Assembly: GCA_001799715.1 (NCBI GenBank)
Contig: MGTZ01000002.1
Location: forward strand, 39,784-103,783
Length of the DNA: 64,000 nt
Source: Elusimicrobia bacterium GWB2_63_16
GTDB taxonomy: Bacteria; Elusimicrobiota; Elusimicrobia; Elusimicrobiales; UBA9959
Direction of reading: 5' to 3'
In this document: positions 44,555-53,307 of the stretch, piece by piece
Layout: each line of letters opens with the position of its first letter
Numbering within the stretch: position 1 is the stretch's first letter
Notes under the pieces: model-generated
What the model was told of the DNA's origin: nothing
What the model saw: only the letters and a program-made list of their open reading frames with translations
Database searches by the model: none
Made by a program: the position numbers and the translations under genes

Positions 44555-44620
44555 GCTCAGCTCCGCGCCGCTGGAGGAAAAGCCGCCGTCCAAAACCTGA
44601 TGGACGGCGGCGCACCGGGC

Positions 44621-46021
44621 ATGAAATCAAGAAAGCTCGACGTCTTATTTATTCATGTAGGACGGCGGTCCGCGGACCATTGCGATACGCTGATAATGCC
44701 GGTGGGGCTGGTCATGCTGGCCGACCACCTCGAGCGCCACGGTTTGGCCGCCGGAGTTCTGAATCTTTCCGTGGAGCTGCTGGAAAACCCTCGGTTCAAT
44801 GTGGAGAGATTCATAGAGCGCTGCGGACCGGGGGTGCTGGCTTTCCCGCTGCACTGGCATTCACAGCTGAAAGACGCCCTCGCCTGCCTGGCGCGCCTGA
44901 AACGCCGCTTCCCACAAAAAACGACAGTTGCCGGGGGGTTCTCCGCCTCTCTTTTCTTCCGCGATATTCTGGCCCTGCCCGGCGCCCCCGACTTCATCAT
45001 CCGCGGGGATGCCGAAAAGCCGCTGCTGGCGCTTTGCCGTTCGCTGCTGCGGGGAGTTCCCGGGCTGGCGCGCGTGCCCAACCTGGCCTGGCGGCGCCAG
45101 GACGGGACCGTAGAGGCCACCCCGCAGAGCTACGTCGCGACTGGACGGGACCTCTCCGGGCTTTCTTACGCCAATCTCGACCTGATCCTGAACAAAGAAA
45201 ACGTAATGAAATATTCGGATGAGCAGGAGGCGCCGCTGCGCCGCCGCCCTGGGGAGCGGCCGCCGGACTGCGGCAAAGTCTTTTACGTGGCGGGCCGCGG
45301 TTGCGCCAACGAATGTTCTTTCTGCGGCGGCGCCAGCGGGACTCAGGCGCTGGCCAACGGAAGGCGGGGCGCTATTTATAAGCCAGCCGGCACGGTGGTG
45401 AAGGACTTGCGTCTGTTGTTGGCCGCCGGCGTCAGGAAGGTGCATTTCGCTTTCGATCCTCTGCCCCGCGCCGGCTATTATCCGGACCTGTTTTCCCGGC
45501 TGCGGCGGGCCGGGCTGCGGTTTAAAGCCACTTTCGAGGCTTTCGGGCTGCCGACGGAGCGTTTTCTGCGCGCCTACGCCGAAGCGCTGCCGGGGTCACG
45601 GGTGATCGTCTCCCCCGAGTCCGGCAGCGAGCGCGTGCGGCGGCTCAACCGGTGTGACTTCTACAAAAATCCGGACTTGTTGTCCCGGCTGGCGCTGATG
45701 AAGTCGCTGGGGCTGGAGCATACTGTCTGCTTCAGCGTCGGACTGCCGTTCGAGACGCGCCGGGATTTTTTGGCGACCCTGCGGCTGGCCGGCAAGGTCA
45801 AAAAACTCTGTCCGAAAGGGGAGGTCTTTATGAGCCCCATACAGCTCGAGCCCTTCTCTCCGCTTTACCGGACGCCGCAGAAATACGGCGCCTCGCTTGA
45901 TTGGACCTCGCTGAAGGATTTCCTTGAGCAGAAGCCGCGGACGCTGGGCTATTCCGCCGGTCTGATGGGGGAGCGGGAAGTATGGGAGAAGGCGGCGCTG
46001 TTCAACCGCGCTATGCGTTGA
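44621..46021 (+). CDS. B12-binding-type radical SAM protein
   Basis: N-terminal cobalamin-binding-like region (PVGLVMLADHLERHG..., GGFSASLFFRDIL), rSAM CANECSFC, SPESGSERVRRLNR; start 44600 or 44621. Confidence 0.8.
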   Translation: MKSRKLDVLFIHVGRRSADHCDTLIMPVGLVMLADHLERHGLAAGVLNLSVELLENPRFNVERFIERCGPGVLAFPLHWHSQLKDALACLARLKRRFPQKTTVAGGFSASLFFRDILALPGAPDFIIRGDAEKPLLALCRSLLRGVPGLARVPNLAWRRQDGTVEATPQSYVATGRDLSGLSYANLDLILNKENVMKYSDEQEAPLRRRPGERPPDCGKVFYVAGRGCANECSFCGGASGTQALANGRRGAIYKPAGTVVKDLRLLLAAGVRKVHFAFDPLPRAGYYPDLFSRLRRAGLRFKATFEAFGLPTERFLRAYAEALPGSRVIVSPESGSERVRRLNRCDFYKNPDLLSRLALMKSLGLEHTVCFSVGLPFETRRDFLATLRLAGKVKKLCPKGEVFMSPIQLEPFSPLYRTPQKYGASLDWTSLKDFLEQKPRTLGYSAGLMGEREVWEKAALFNRAMR

Positions 46022-46703
46022 CGACCAGGCGGGTGACGCGCCGGGGGCCGGCCGCCAGGCTGGCGCGGGCGGTCTCTTCCGGGCAAACCCGCAGATAAGA
46101 GTTGCCGCGAACGAACATCCTCTTCACCACGGCTGATTCCAGCGGCTGCGCCCGGCCCGCGCACGCGGCGCGGCATTCCGAGCAGAAGCCGCCGGCCAGG
46201 CGGCAGTAACGGCTATGCGCGAGGTAAATGTAGGGCGCGTACAGGTGGCAGCGGTAGTCCGGTCCCGGCGGCAGATAGCCGCAGCTTTCGGCCGAGTCCG
46301 CTTCGAACGCGTTCACCGCGGTCCGTTTCAGGAAAGCCAGGAAAAAAGGTGAGCGCAGTGAGTGCTGCAGAGACTGCACCAGCACCCGTCCCAGCGTCAG
46401 CCGCGGCCGCCGTCCGCTGACCGCGGCCAGGCGGCGCAGCAATCCGATATCGTTAACTATCACCTCTTCGCAGAGGCGCTCGGAAAGGGCGGCTTCCGCC
46501 GCGCCCAGGCCGGCCTGCGTCAGCAGCGGGGTCAGCAGGGCCAGACGCTTGCCCGGATGCCTGCGCGCCGCCTGCCTCAACCGGGCCGCCGTGGGCAGCC
46601 GCGCCTCGCAGAACTCGTCGCCTATGTAGAGCAGGTCCGCTTTCGCGAGGGCCGCCTTCTCCGGCTCGGGACCGGCAGGGTTGAGCACCAGCGCGAACTC
46701 CAT
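46011..46703 (-). CDS. U32-like (UbiV-like) protein
   Basis: LYIGDEFCEARLP, LALLTPLLTQAGL, VNDIGLLRRL, HSRYCRLAGGFCSECRAACAG. Confidence 0.65.
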   Translation of the reverse strand: MEFALVLNPAGPEPEKAALAKADLLYIGDEFCEARLPTAARLRQAARRHPGKRLALLTPLLTQAGLGAAEAALSERLCEEVIVNDIGLLRRLAAVSGRRPRLTLGRVLVQSLQHSLRSPFFLAFLKRTAVNAFEADSAESCGYLPPGPDYRCHLYAPYIYLAHSRYCRLAGGFCSECRAACAGRAQPLESAVVKRMFVRGNSYLRVCPEETARASLAAGPRRVTRLVVNA

Positions 46704-46705
46704 GC

Positions 46706-47518
46706 TCAGGCCTCCTCCGAAGCGCGCCGCAGGAACTCCTTGCGGGAGACGCCGGCCCGCAGCGCTTCTGAAATCCGCAAGACGGAGCGCAGCACGCTGC
46801 GCTTCTCTTCAAAAGTGCCGTCCCGGGGCATCTTTATGTGGCGCACGCCCAGGCGGTAGTAGTCCCGGATCATCTCCAGGCGCGCGGCCCAGGGGGGTTT
46901 AGGCATCCGCCAGGAGCGGCCCGCCAACGCGTGGGGCGCGGTGCAGTTTCTGGGGCTCTCGGTCTTGTTGATATCGTGCAGCGGGCAGACGCCGTCCACG
47001 TTGGGACAGAAGCAGTCCGGAAAATAAAAGATCTCGTAGGCCGGTCCGCGCACCTGACGCAGCACCGGGGAGAATTCCGCGGGCAGTACGTGTTGCGGTA
47101 CCACTATTCGCGCGAGGCGGAACCTCGCGTAAAAACGCGCCGCCTCCGCGTTGAAGCAGCCCGCGGTGGAACTGAGCACCAGCTTGGGGCCTGGCTCGCG
47201 GCTGGTGAAGTGGTCCAAAAGGAAGAGGTCCCTGACGATCAGGCCGTCCACTCCCAGGTCCAGCAGGCGCCGGATACTTGCAAGCACGCCCGCGTAGGCG
47301 GCTGGGCGGTAGATCTCGTTGGCGGCCAACAAGATCCTGCGGCCCATCGCGTGCGCGGCCCGGACGGCCGTTTTTACTTCGGCGGTCGAGGCGAATTGCT
47401 GGTTCGCGTACCATTTGCGGTGGTTTTCCACCTGTGGTACGCCGAAATACAGCTCTTCGGCGAATTCCGAAAAGTATTCCGCCTCGCGCGGGCTGACCAC
47501 GCCTGCCACGATCTTCAT
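46706..47518 (-). CDS. U32 peptidase-like (UbiU-like) protein
   Basis: AEELYFGVPQVENHRKWYANQQF, ILLAANEIYRP, GVDGLIVRDLFLLD, CFCPNVDGVCPLHDINKTE. Confidence 0.75.
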   Translation of the reverse strand: MKIVAGVVSPREAEYFSEFAEELYFGVPQVENHRKWYANQQFASTAEVKTAVRAAHAMGRRILLAANEIYRPAAYAGVLASIRRLLDLGVDGLIVRDLFLLDHFTSREPGPKLVLSSTAGCFNAEAARFYARFRLARIVVPQHVLPAEFSPVLRQVRGPAYEIFYFPDCFCPNVDGVCPLHDINKTESPRNCTAPHALAGRSWRMPKPPWAARLEMIRDYYRLGVRHIKMPRDGTFEEKRSVLRSVLRISEALRAGVSRKEFLRRASEEA

Positions 47519-47633
47519 GCTGGAATTATACAATAAGAGCGGAAACGGAGGGGGCGGCCGGCCGGTTCAGGGGGGGCGCGCCGATGCGCATGCGGCCGGG
47601 CCGGCACCCGCGGGCGAAAGGGCCGTTGCCGGC

Positions 47634-47996
47634 CTACTTGGCGAAGCCGGGGTAGAGGCGCAACGCGCAGTCCGGACAGAGCCCGTGCGGGAATTGCGCG
47701 TCGGTGCGCTCCTTGATGTGCTTTTCCACCGGCTGCCAGACGCCCTTGTCGTCGAGTATCTTCTTGCGGGAGGCGCAGATGGGCGGCATGCCTCCCAGGG
47801 TCCTGACCTTGGCCAGCGCGGCTTCCAGGGCCGCCTTGTTCTTCTGCGGTTCGCGGGTGGCGTTGACCGGTTCGTCGTTGATGGCCGACATGGAGGTCAC
47901 TGCCCCGCTCCGCAGCAGCATGCTGCGTTCGCCGACGAGCAGCGCGGCGCCGGCGGCGCCGAGCGGCAGGCAGTCCGGGGACTGGGGGCCGCCCAT
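47634..47996 (-). CDS. Small protein with degenerate LPICASCKKI-type C-terminal zinc-ribbon-like motif
   Basis: MPPICASRKKILDDKGVWQPVEKHIKERTDAQFPHGLCPDCALRLYP; first CxxC altered to CASR. Confidence 0.5.
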   Translation of the reverse strand: MGGPQSPDCLPLGAAGAALLVGERSMLLRSGAVTSMSAINDEPVNATREPQKNKAALEAALAKVRTLGGMPPICASRKKILDDKGVWQPVEKHIKERTDAQFPHGLCPDCALRLYPGFAK

Positions 47997-48152
47997 ACCG
48001 TCGGAGAAATTAAGTCTGCCCCGGTCCGGCGGGGTTTTCAGCCGCCAAAAGTACTACTCCCCGGTAGGTCCAAAGACGATTGCGCCGGCCGCGCGGCCGC
48101 GCTACACTACATTCGTGGTTAATTTTAAGGAGGTTTATAAAAAACGCGGAAA

Positions 48153-48563
48153 ATGGAAAATACCCCCAACGAACGCCCCTTCCTCCTCTCTAAAGATATA
48201 CTCGATACGTCTAATTCCTTTGCCTGGTTCTTTATGGACGCCTTCTGGATGCTCGGCCTCAACGTCGCCGGGCTCGCCTTCATCGTTCCCACCGTGCTGA
48301 CCGGCCTCGGCCTGCTCTACATAGAGAAGCGCCCGGCGGTCTTCAGGATAAACCTGGCCATCAACTGCTGGATCTGGATGAACACCGCGTGGATGCTCTC
48401 CGACGCGCTGGGCAGGCCCGGCCTGCTGGTCTGGGCGAAGGCGATGTTCGCCGCGGGCGTGTTCTTCATCCTGGCGGCGCTGTTGTGCGCCGGCGGGTTG
48501 CGCGAGACCTTCTCCCACTTCCGCCGCTTCAGGACGCCGCGCTGGCTAAACGATAACGCCTGA
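48153..48563 (+). CDS. Small multi-spanning membrane protein, unknown
   Basis: 136-aa ORF with several hydrophobic segments, upstream AAGGAGG. Confidence 0.55.
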   Translation: MENTPNERPFLLSKDILDTSNSFAWFFMDAFWMLGLNVAGLAFIVPTVLTGLGLLYIEKRPAVFRINLAINCWIWMNTAWMLSDALGRPGLLVWAKAMFAAGVFFILAALLCAGGLRETFSHFRRFRTPRWLNDNA

Positions 48564-48579
48564 ACCCCGCCGCGGCGCA

Positions 48580-48616
48580 AAAAAACCGGGCTCCCCGCGG
48601 AGCCCGGTTTTCTTTT
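48580..48616. terminator. Bidirectional terminator between convergent genes
   Basis: AAAACCGGGCTccccgcggAGCCCGGTTTTCTTTT. Confidence 0.85.
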
Positions 48617-48628
48617 GCGGCGCGCCTT

Positions 48629-49813
48629 TTACAGCACGCGCTTGCCCTTGGCTTTGAGCAGTTCGGCGAGGACCTTGGCCGGCTTCTTCTTCGAGCAGGC
48701 GGCGATCATCGCGGCGATGACGAAGGGCTTGTAGCCGGCTTCCTTGTAGGTGCCGATGCGGGCCTTCTCGAAAACGCTCGCGCTCACTTCGCCGGCTTTG
48801 CAGCTGACGTCGGTGATGTCGGCGGGCAGGCAGTGCATGTACACGGCCTTGCCGCCCTTGGTGAGCTTCATCTTCGCCTCGTCGCACTCCCAGCTCTTGA
48901 ACTTGGCGTTGTTGGCCAGGCACTCCTGCTCGAGGCCCTTGAGGCCCGCGTGGTCGTTACCTTCGAGCAGCGCGGTGCGGCGCTCCATAACCTTGAACGG
49001 CGCCCAGCTCTTGGGATAGACGATGTCGGCGTTCTTGAAGGCGCTCTCCATGCTGTTGGAGACCTTGAACGAGCCGCCGGACTTCTTGGCGTGCTTCTTC
49101 GCCACTTCGAGGGTCTCGGGCAGCAGGTCGTACCCCTCGGGGTAGGCCAGCTCCACGTCCATGCCGAAGCGGCTCATCAGGGTGATGACGCCCTGCGGCA
49201 CGCTGAGCGGTTTGCCGTAGCTGGGAGAGTAGGCCCAGGTCATGGCGATCTTCTTGCCCTTGAGGTTCTTGAAGCCGCCGAAGTGGTTCTTGATGAACAG
49301 CAGGTCGGACATGCTCTGCGTGGGGTGGTCGAGGTCGCACTGCAGGTTGACCACCGGCGGGCGCTGGTTCAGGACGCCCTGCTTGTAGCCGTCGTCGAGG
49401 GCCTCGGCGACTTCCTTCATATAGGTGTGGCCCTTGCCGATGAACATGTCGTCGCGGATGCCGATGGCCTCGGTCAGGAACGAGATCATGTTGGCCGTCT
49501 CGCGCACGGTCTCGCCGTGGGCTATCTGGCTCTTGCCCTCGTCGAGGTCCTGCACCGCCAGGCCTAGCAGATTGCAGGCGGAGGAGAAGGAGAAGCGGGT
49601 GCGGGTGGAGTTGTCGCGGAAGTTGGACACGGCCAGGCCGGTCTTGAACATCGCGGCGGGGATATTCTGCGCGTGCATTTCCTTGAGGATCTCCGCGATC
49701 TTGAGGACCGCGTGGATCTCCGCGTCGGATTTCTCCCAGGTCAGCAGGAAGTCCTTGCCGTAGAGGTCGGCGCCGAGTTTTTCCAGTTCTTGTATAGATT
49801 TCTTAATATCCAT
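48629..49813 (-). CDS. ygeW: YgeW-type knotted carbamoyltransferase
   Basis: FRDNSTRTRFSFSSACNLLGL, VVNLQCDLDHPTQSMSDL, YMHCLPADI; length and motif pattern of YgeW. Confidence 0.88.
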   Translation of the reverse strand: MDIKKSIQELEKLGADLYGKDFLLTWEKSDAEIHAVLKIAEILKEMHAQNIPAAMFKTGLAVSNFRDNSTRTRFSFSSACNLLGLAVQDLDEGKSQIAHGETVRETANMISFLTEAIGIRDDMFIGKGHTYMKEVAEALDDGYKQGVLNQRPPVVNLQCDLDHPTQSMSDLLFIKNHFGGFKNLKGKKIAMTWAYSPSYGKPLSVPQGVITLMSRFGMDVELAYPEGYDLLPETLEVAKKHAKKSGGSFKVSNSMESAFKNADIVYPKSWAPFKVMERRTALLEGNDHAGLKGLEQECLANNAKFKSWECDEAKMKLTKGGKAVYMHCLPADITDVSCKAGEVSASVFEKARIGTYKEAGYKPFVIAAMIAACSKKKPAKVLAELLKAKGKRVL

Positions 49814-50006
49814 GTTATTTAATATCTCCAGAAGTATCGCTGTCGTTGGGCGCTTTGCGCCGATGACTATCAATTAAAGGTATTTCCCCGCGGTATTGTC
49901 AAGGCGGCGGGGTGTGGCGGTTGCCGGCGCGGCCGGGCCCGGTTTCTTGCGGCGGCCCCATTTTTTATATGATATTCAGACCCGGGGATACCCGGGCGTT
50001 TTCATC

Positions 50007-50693
50007 ATGAGAAACCTCCTGCTCCTGCCCTGCGCGGCTTTACTCCTGGCGGCCTGCGCCCCCGGCGCCTCCGTGCGGCGCGGCGGTGACGTCTACCCGG
50101 ATTTCAACGCCATGCTGGCAGCCCATACCGAGGGCCTCGATTATTCCCGCGAGGTCTACTACCGCGGCTCGCCGGTCACGGTATTCGCCGTGCACGGGGG
50201 AGACATAGAGCTGGCCACCTCGCGCCTGGCGCGGCGTACGGCCGGCCGGGACTTTAACCTTTATCTCTTCAACGGCTGGCTGGGGGGCGACAGCGGCCGC
50301 CTGCACGTCACTTCCACGCGCTTCGCCGACCCCGCGGCCGTGGCCCTCTCCACTTCCAGCCTCCTGGGCCTGGCTTTCCACGCCCAGGCCGACCGCGGCG
50401 CCTGGGTCTGCGTGGGGGGCTCCAATACGCGCGCGGCGCAGCTTGTGGCCCGCCGCCTGCTGGACGCCGGCTTCGAGGCCGAGACCCCCTGCCGGCGCCT
50501 GCCGGGCACCTCCCCGAAGAACATCGTCAACCGGCCCGCGCTGGGCGGCGTGCAGCTGGAGATCACCCTGCGCCTGCTGGCCCGGCTTGAAAAGGACGGG
50601 GAGTATTTATCAAAATTTACGGAGGCGGTGCGCCAGGCGGCCCTCGAATTTGTCAGTTCCGTACCAAGCACAGCACAGGAGAAGCAAAAATGA
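50007..50693 (+). CDS. Lipoprotein, poly-gamma-glutamate hydrolase/YjqB-like family
   Basis: Lipobox LAAC; YPDFNAMLAAHTEGLDYSREVYYRGSPVTVFAVHGGDIELATSRLARRTAGRDFNLYLFNG...LHVTSTRFADP...NIVNRPALGGVQLEI. Confidence 0.8.
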   Translation: MRNLLLLPCAALLLAACAPGASVRRGGDVYPDFNAMLAAHTEGLDYSREVYYRGSPVTVFAVHGGDIELATSRLARRTAGRDFNLYLFNGWLGGDSGRLHVTSTRFADPAAVALSTSSLLGLAFHAQADRGAWVCVGGSNTRAAQLVARRLLDAGFEAETPCRRLPGTSPKNIVNRPALGGVQLEITLRLLARLEKDGEYLSKFTEAVRQAALEFVSSVPSTAQEKQK

Positions 50694-51790
50694 AAAAGAT
50701 CAGGATATTCGCTTTCGGCGGCAACGAGGTGGCCCCGGTCGGCCTCAAGGACAAGGACGGCAAGACCATCAACCCCGACATCGCCATGCAGTGGCAGCGC
50801 ACCGCCGAGACCGGCAAGCTGGTGGCCGATATCTTCGAGAAGCACCCCAACGACAAGTACGTGATCACCCACGGCAACGGCCCGCAGGTGGGCAATATCC
50901 TGATGCGCGCCGAGATGTGCCGCCCGTCCATGTTCCCGCTGCCGCTCGACGTCTGCGTGGCCGACACCCAGGGCGCGATGTCCTTTATGATGGCGCAGCT
51001 CAACAACGAGCTCAACATCCGCGGCATCGACAATATCCTGGCCGGCATCGTGACGCAGGTGGTGGTGGACAAGGATGACCCCGATTTCAAGACCCCCTCC
51101 AAGTACGTGGGCCAGTCCTATACCGCCGACGAGGCCAAACAGCGCATGGCCGACGGCTGGACGATGAAGATGTATAAGAAGGACGCCAGCGGCAACGAGA
51201 TCTGGCGCCGCGTGGTGCCCTCCCCCGTGCCGGTGGACATCGTGGAGATAGATGCCATAGAGGCCCTGCTCGACAAGGGCATAGTGCCGATCACCGTCGG
51301 CGGCGGCGGCATCCCGGTGCGCGAGGTGCCGGCCGAGGTAAAAGACGGAGTTGAGACCTACACCACCAATTTCGGCGTGAAGTTCAGCAAGCCCCACAAG
51401 GGCGAAAAGGCGCTGAAGATGTATACCGGCGTGGAGGCCGTCATCGACAAGGACCTCGCCAGCGCCCTGCTGGGCTGCATGCTGATGAAGCGCGCCAAGG
51501 CCCGCGGCGAGGAAGTGGAGGTCAGCCTGACCATCTTCACCGGCGAGGACGGCGCCAAGCTGAACTACCAGAAGCCCGACGAGAAGAGCCTGCGCGTGAT
51601 AAAGGTCTCGGAACTGGAGGCCATCTATAACCAGGTGCCCCCGCCTTTCCCGGCCGGCTCGATGGGCCCCAAGATCAAGGCCGTCATAGAGTTCATAAAG
51701 AACGGCGGCAGCGTGGCCTATATCTCCAAGACCGAACTGTTCGAAGAAACCCTGGCTGGCAAGGCCGGCACCACGGTCATCCCCGGATAA
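50690..51790 (+). CDS. Carbamate kinase
   Basis: FAFGGNEVAP, THGNGPQVGNILMR, ITVGGGGIPV, ASALLGCMLMKRAKA, GSMGPKIKAVIEF; ATGA overlap with the upstream gene. Confidence 0.9.
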   Translation: MKKIRIFAFGGNEVAPVGLKDKDGKTINPDIAMQWQRTAETGKLVADIFEKHPNDKYVITHGNGPQVGNILMRAEMCRPSMFPLPLDVCVADTQGAMSFMMAQLNNELNIRGIDNILAGIVTQVVVDKDDPDFKTPSKYVGQSYTADEAKQRMADGWTMKMYKKDASGNEIWRRVVPSPVPVDIVEIDAIEALLDKGIVPITVGGGGIPVREVPAEVKDGVETYTTNFGVKFSKPHKGEKALKMYTGVEAVIDKDLASALLGCMLMKRAKARGEEVEVSLTIFTGEDGAKLNYQKPDEKSLRVIKVSELEAIYNQVPPPFPAGSMGPKIKAVIEFIKNGGSVAYISKTELFEETLAGKAGTTVIPG

Positions 51791-51794
51791 GCGA

Positions 51795-51889
51795 GGGGAC
51801 GCTGCTTCCTATCTTCCTAACCGGGGAGGAAGGGGCGGCGTCCATGGCGGCTCATTTTTACAGTTAGGAAGATAGGAAGCAACGTCCCC
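51795..51889. repeat. 27-bp near-perfect inverted repeat filling the intergenic gap (MITE/REP-like)
   Basis: GGGGACGCTGCTTCCTATCTTCCTAAC (51795-51821) / GTTAGGAAGATAGGAAGCAACGTCCCC (51863-51889), one mismatch. Confidence 0.9.
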
Positions 51890-53128
51890 ATGAAAAAAAT
51901 TAAGACTTTGCAGTGCATACGGTGCGGGAAAGACCATAAACTGGCCGAGACCAATTATAACTGCACGGCCTGCGGCGGCAACCTGCAGGTGCTCTACGAC
52001 TACAACCTCATCAAGAAGCGCCTTAACTACGAGGTGCTCCAGGACAACCCCGAGCGCAGCATCTGGCGCTACCTCGATATCCTGCCGGTCTCCAGCATCA
52101 AGCACGTGCCGCCGGTGCAGGTGGGCTGGACGCCGCTGTACCGGGCCGAGAAACTGGGCGACGAGGCGGGCGTGAACCATCTCTACATCAAGGACGAAGG
52201 GCGCAATCCGAGCGCTTCGTTCAAGGACCGGGCCAGCGCCGTCGTGACGGCCCGCGCGCTGGAGCTGGAGGAAAAGGTCATAACCTGCGCTTCCACCGGC
52301 AACGCGGCCTCGTCGCTGGCCTGCATGACCGGCAGCCTGGACATGCGGACCATGATTTTCGTGCCCGAGACCGCGCCGCAGGCCAAGGTGGCCCAGCTGC
52401 TGGTCTACGGGGCCACCGTCATCATGGTGAAGGGCACCTACGACGACGCTTTCGACCTGTGCCTGAAGGCCTCGCAGGAGTACGGCTGGTACAACCGCAG
52501 CACCGGCGTGAACCCGTTCACCCGCGAGGGCAAGAAGACCTGCGCCTTCGAGATCTGCGAGCAGCTCAAGTGGGAGACGCCGGACAAGGTCTTCGTCCCC
52601 GTGGGCGACGGCAATATCATCAGCGGCATCTGGAAGGGTTTCGTGGAGTTCCACCGCCTGGGCATCATCGAGCGCCTGCCGCAGCTGGTGGCCGTGCAGG
52701 CCGAGCATTCCGATTCCATCAAGCGGGCCTTCGAGAGCGGCACGGACGTGCAGCCGGTGTCCGGCAAGACCGTGGCCGACAGCATCTCGGTGAGCCTGCC
52801 GCGCGACGGCATGGCCGCCGTGATGGCCATCAAGGACTCCGGCGGCTTCGCCGTCAGCGTGACCGACGCGGAGATACTCGCCGCGATACCGCGCATAGCC
52901 CGCGGCTCCAACGTGTTCGCGGAGCCCGCCGCCGCCGCCACCTACGCCGGCCTGCTCAAAGCCGTCAAGGAGGGCAAGGTGAAGGAGAACGAGTCCGTGG
53001 TGCTGCTCATCACCGGCAACGGCCTCAAGGACATACAGAGCGCGATGAAGTCGGTGGGCAAGCCCCACCTCATCACTCCCACCTTGGACGACCTGAAGAA
53101 GCTGGTGGCGGACAACAAGCTGGCTTAA
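51890..53128 (+). CDS. Threonine-synthase-like PLP-dependent enzyme
   Basis: N-terminal zinc-ribbon-like CIRCGK...CTACGG, NPSASFKDRASAVV, STGNAASSLA, VPVGDGNIISG. Confidence 0.88.
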   Translation: MKKIKTLQCIRCGKDHKLAETNYNCTACGGNLQVLYDYNLIKKRLNYEVLQDNPERSIWRYLDILPVSSIKHVPPVQVGWTPLYRAEKLGDEAGVNHLYIKDEGRNPSASFKDRASAVVTARALELEEKVITCASTGNAASSLACMTGSLDMRTMIFVPETAPQAKVAQLLVYGATVIMVKGTYDDAFDLCLKASQEYGWYNRSTGVNPFTREGKKTCAFEICEQLKWETPDKVFVPVGDGNIISGIWKGFVEFHRLGIIERLPQLVAVQAEHSDSIKRAFESGTDVQPVSGKTVADSISVSLPRDGMAAVMAIKDSGGFAVSVTDAEILAAIPRIARGSNVFAEPAAAATYAGLLKAVKEGKVKENESVVLLITGNGLKDIQSAMKSVGKPHLITPTLDDLKKLVADNKLA

Positions 53129-53143
53129 GCCGGCGCGCCAGAG

Positions 53144-53178
53144 AGAGCCCCGGGCCCGCGCCCGGGGTTCTTTTTTTG
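53144..53178 (+). terminator. Rho-independent terminator
   Basis: GCCCCGGGCCCGCGCCCGGGGTTCTTTTTTT. Confidence 0.8.
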
Positions 53179-53307
53179 CCCGGAGTGCCCAGGCGGGCGT
53201 AGGCCCTAATACGGGCCGGAGCCGGGCCTTCGGCCCTTATATAAGGAGGGGGTTTGTATTAAACTTTAACTGTGAAGTCATGTTCCAAAACAATGGAGGC
53301 ACAAAGA

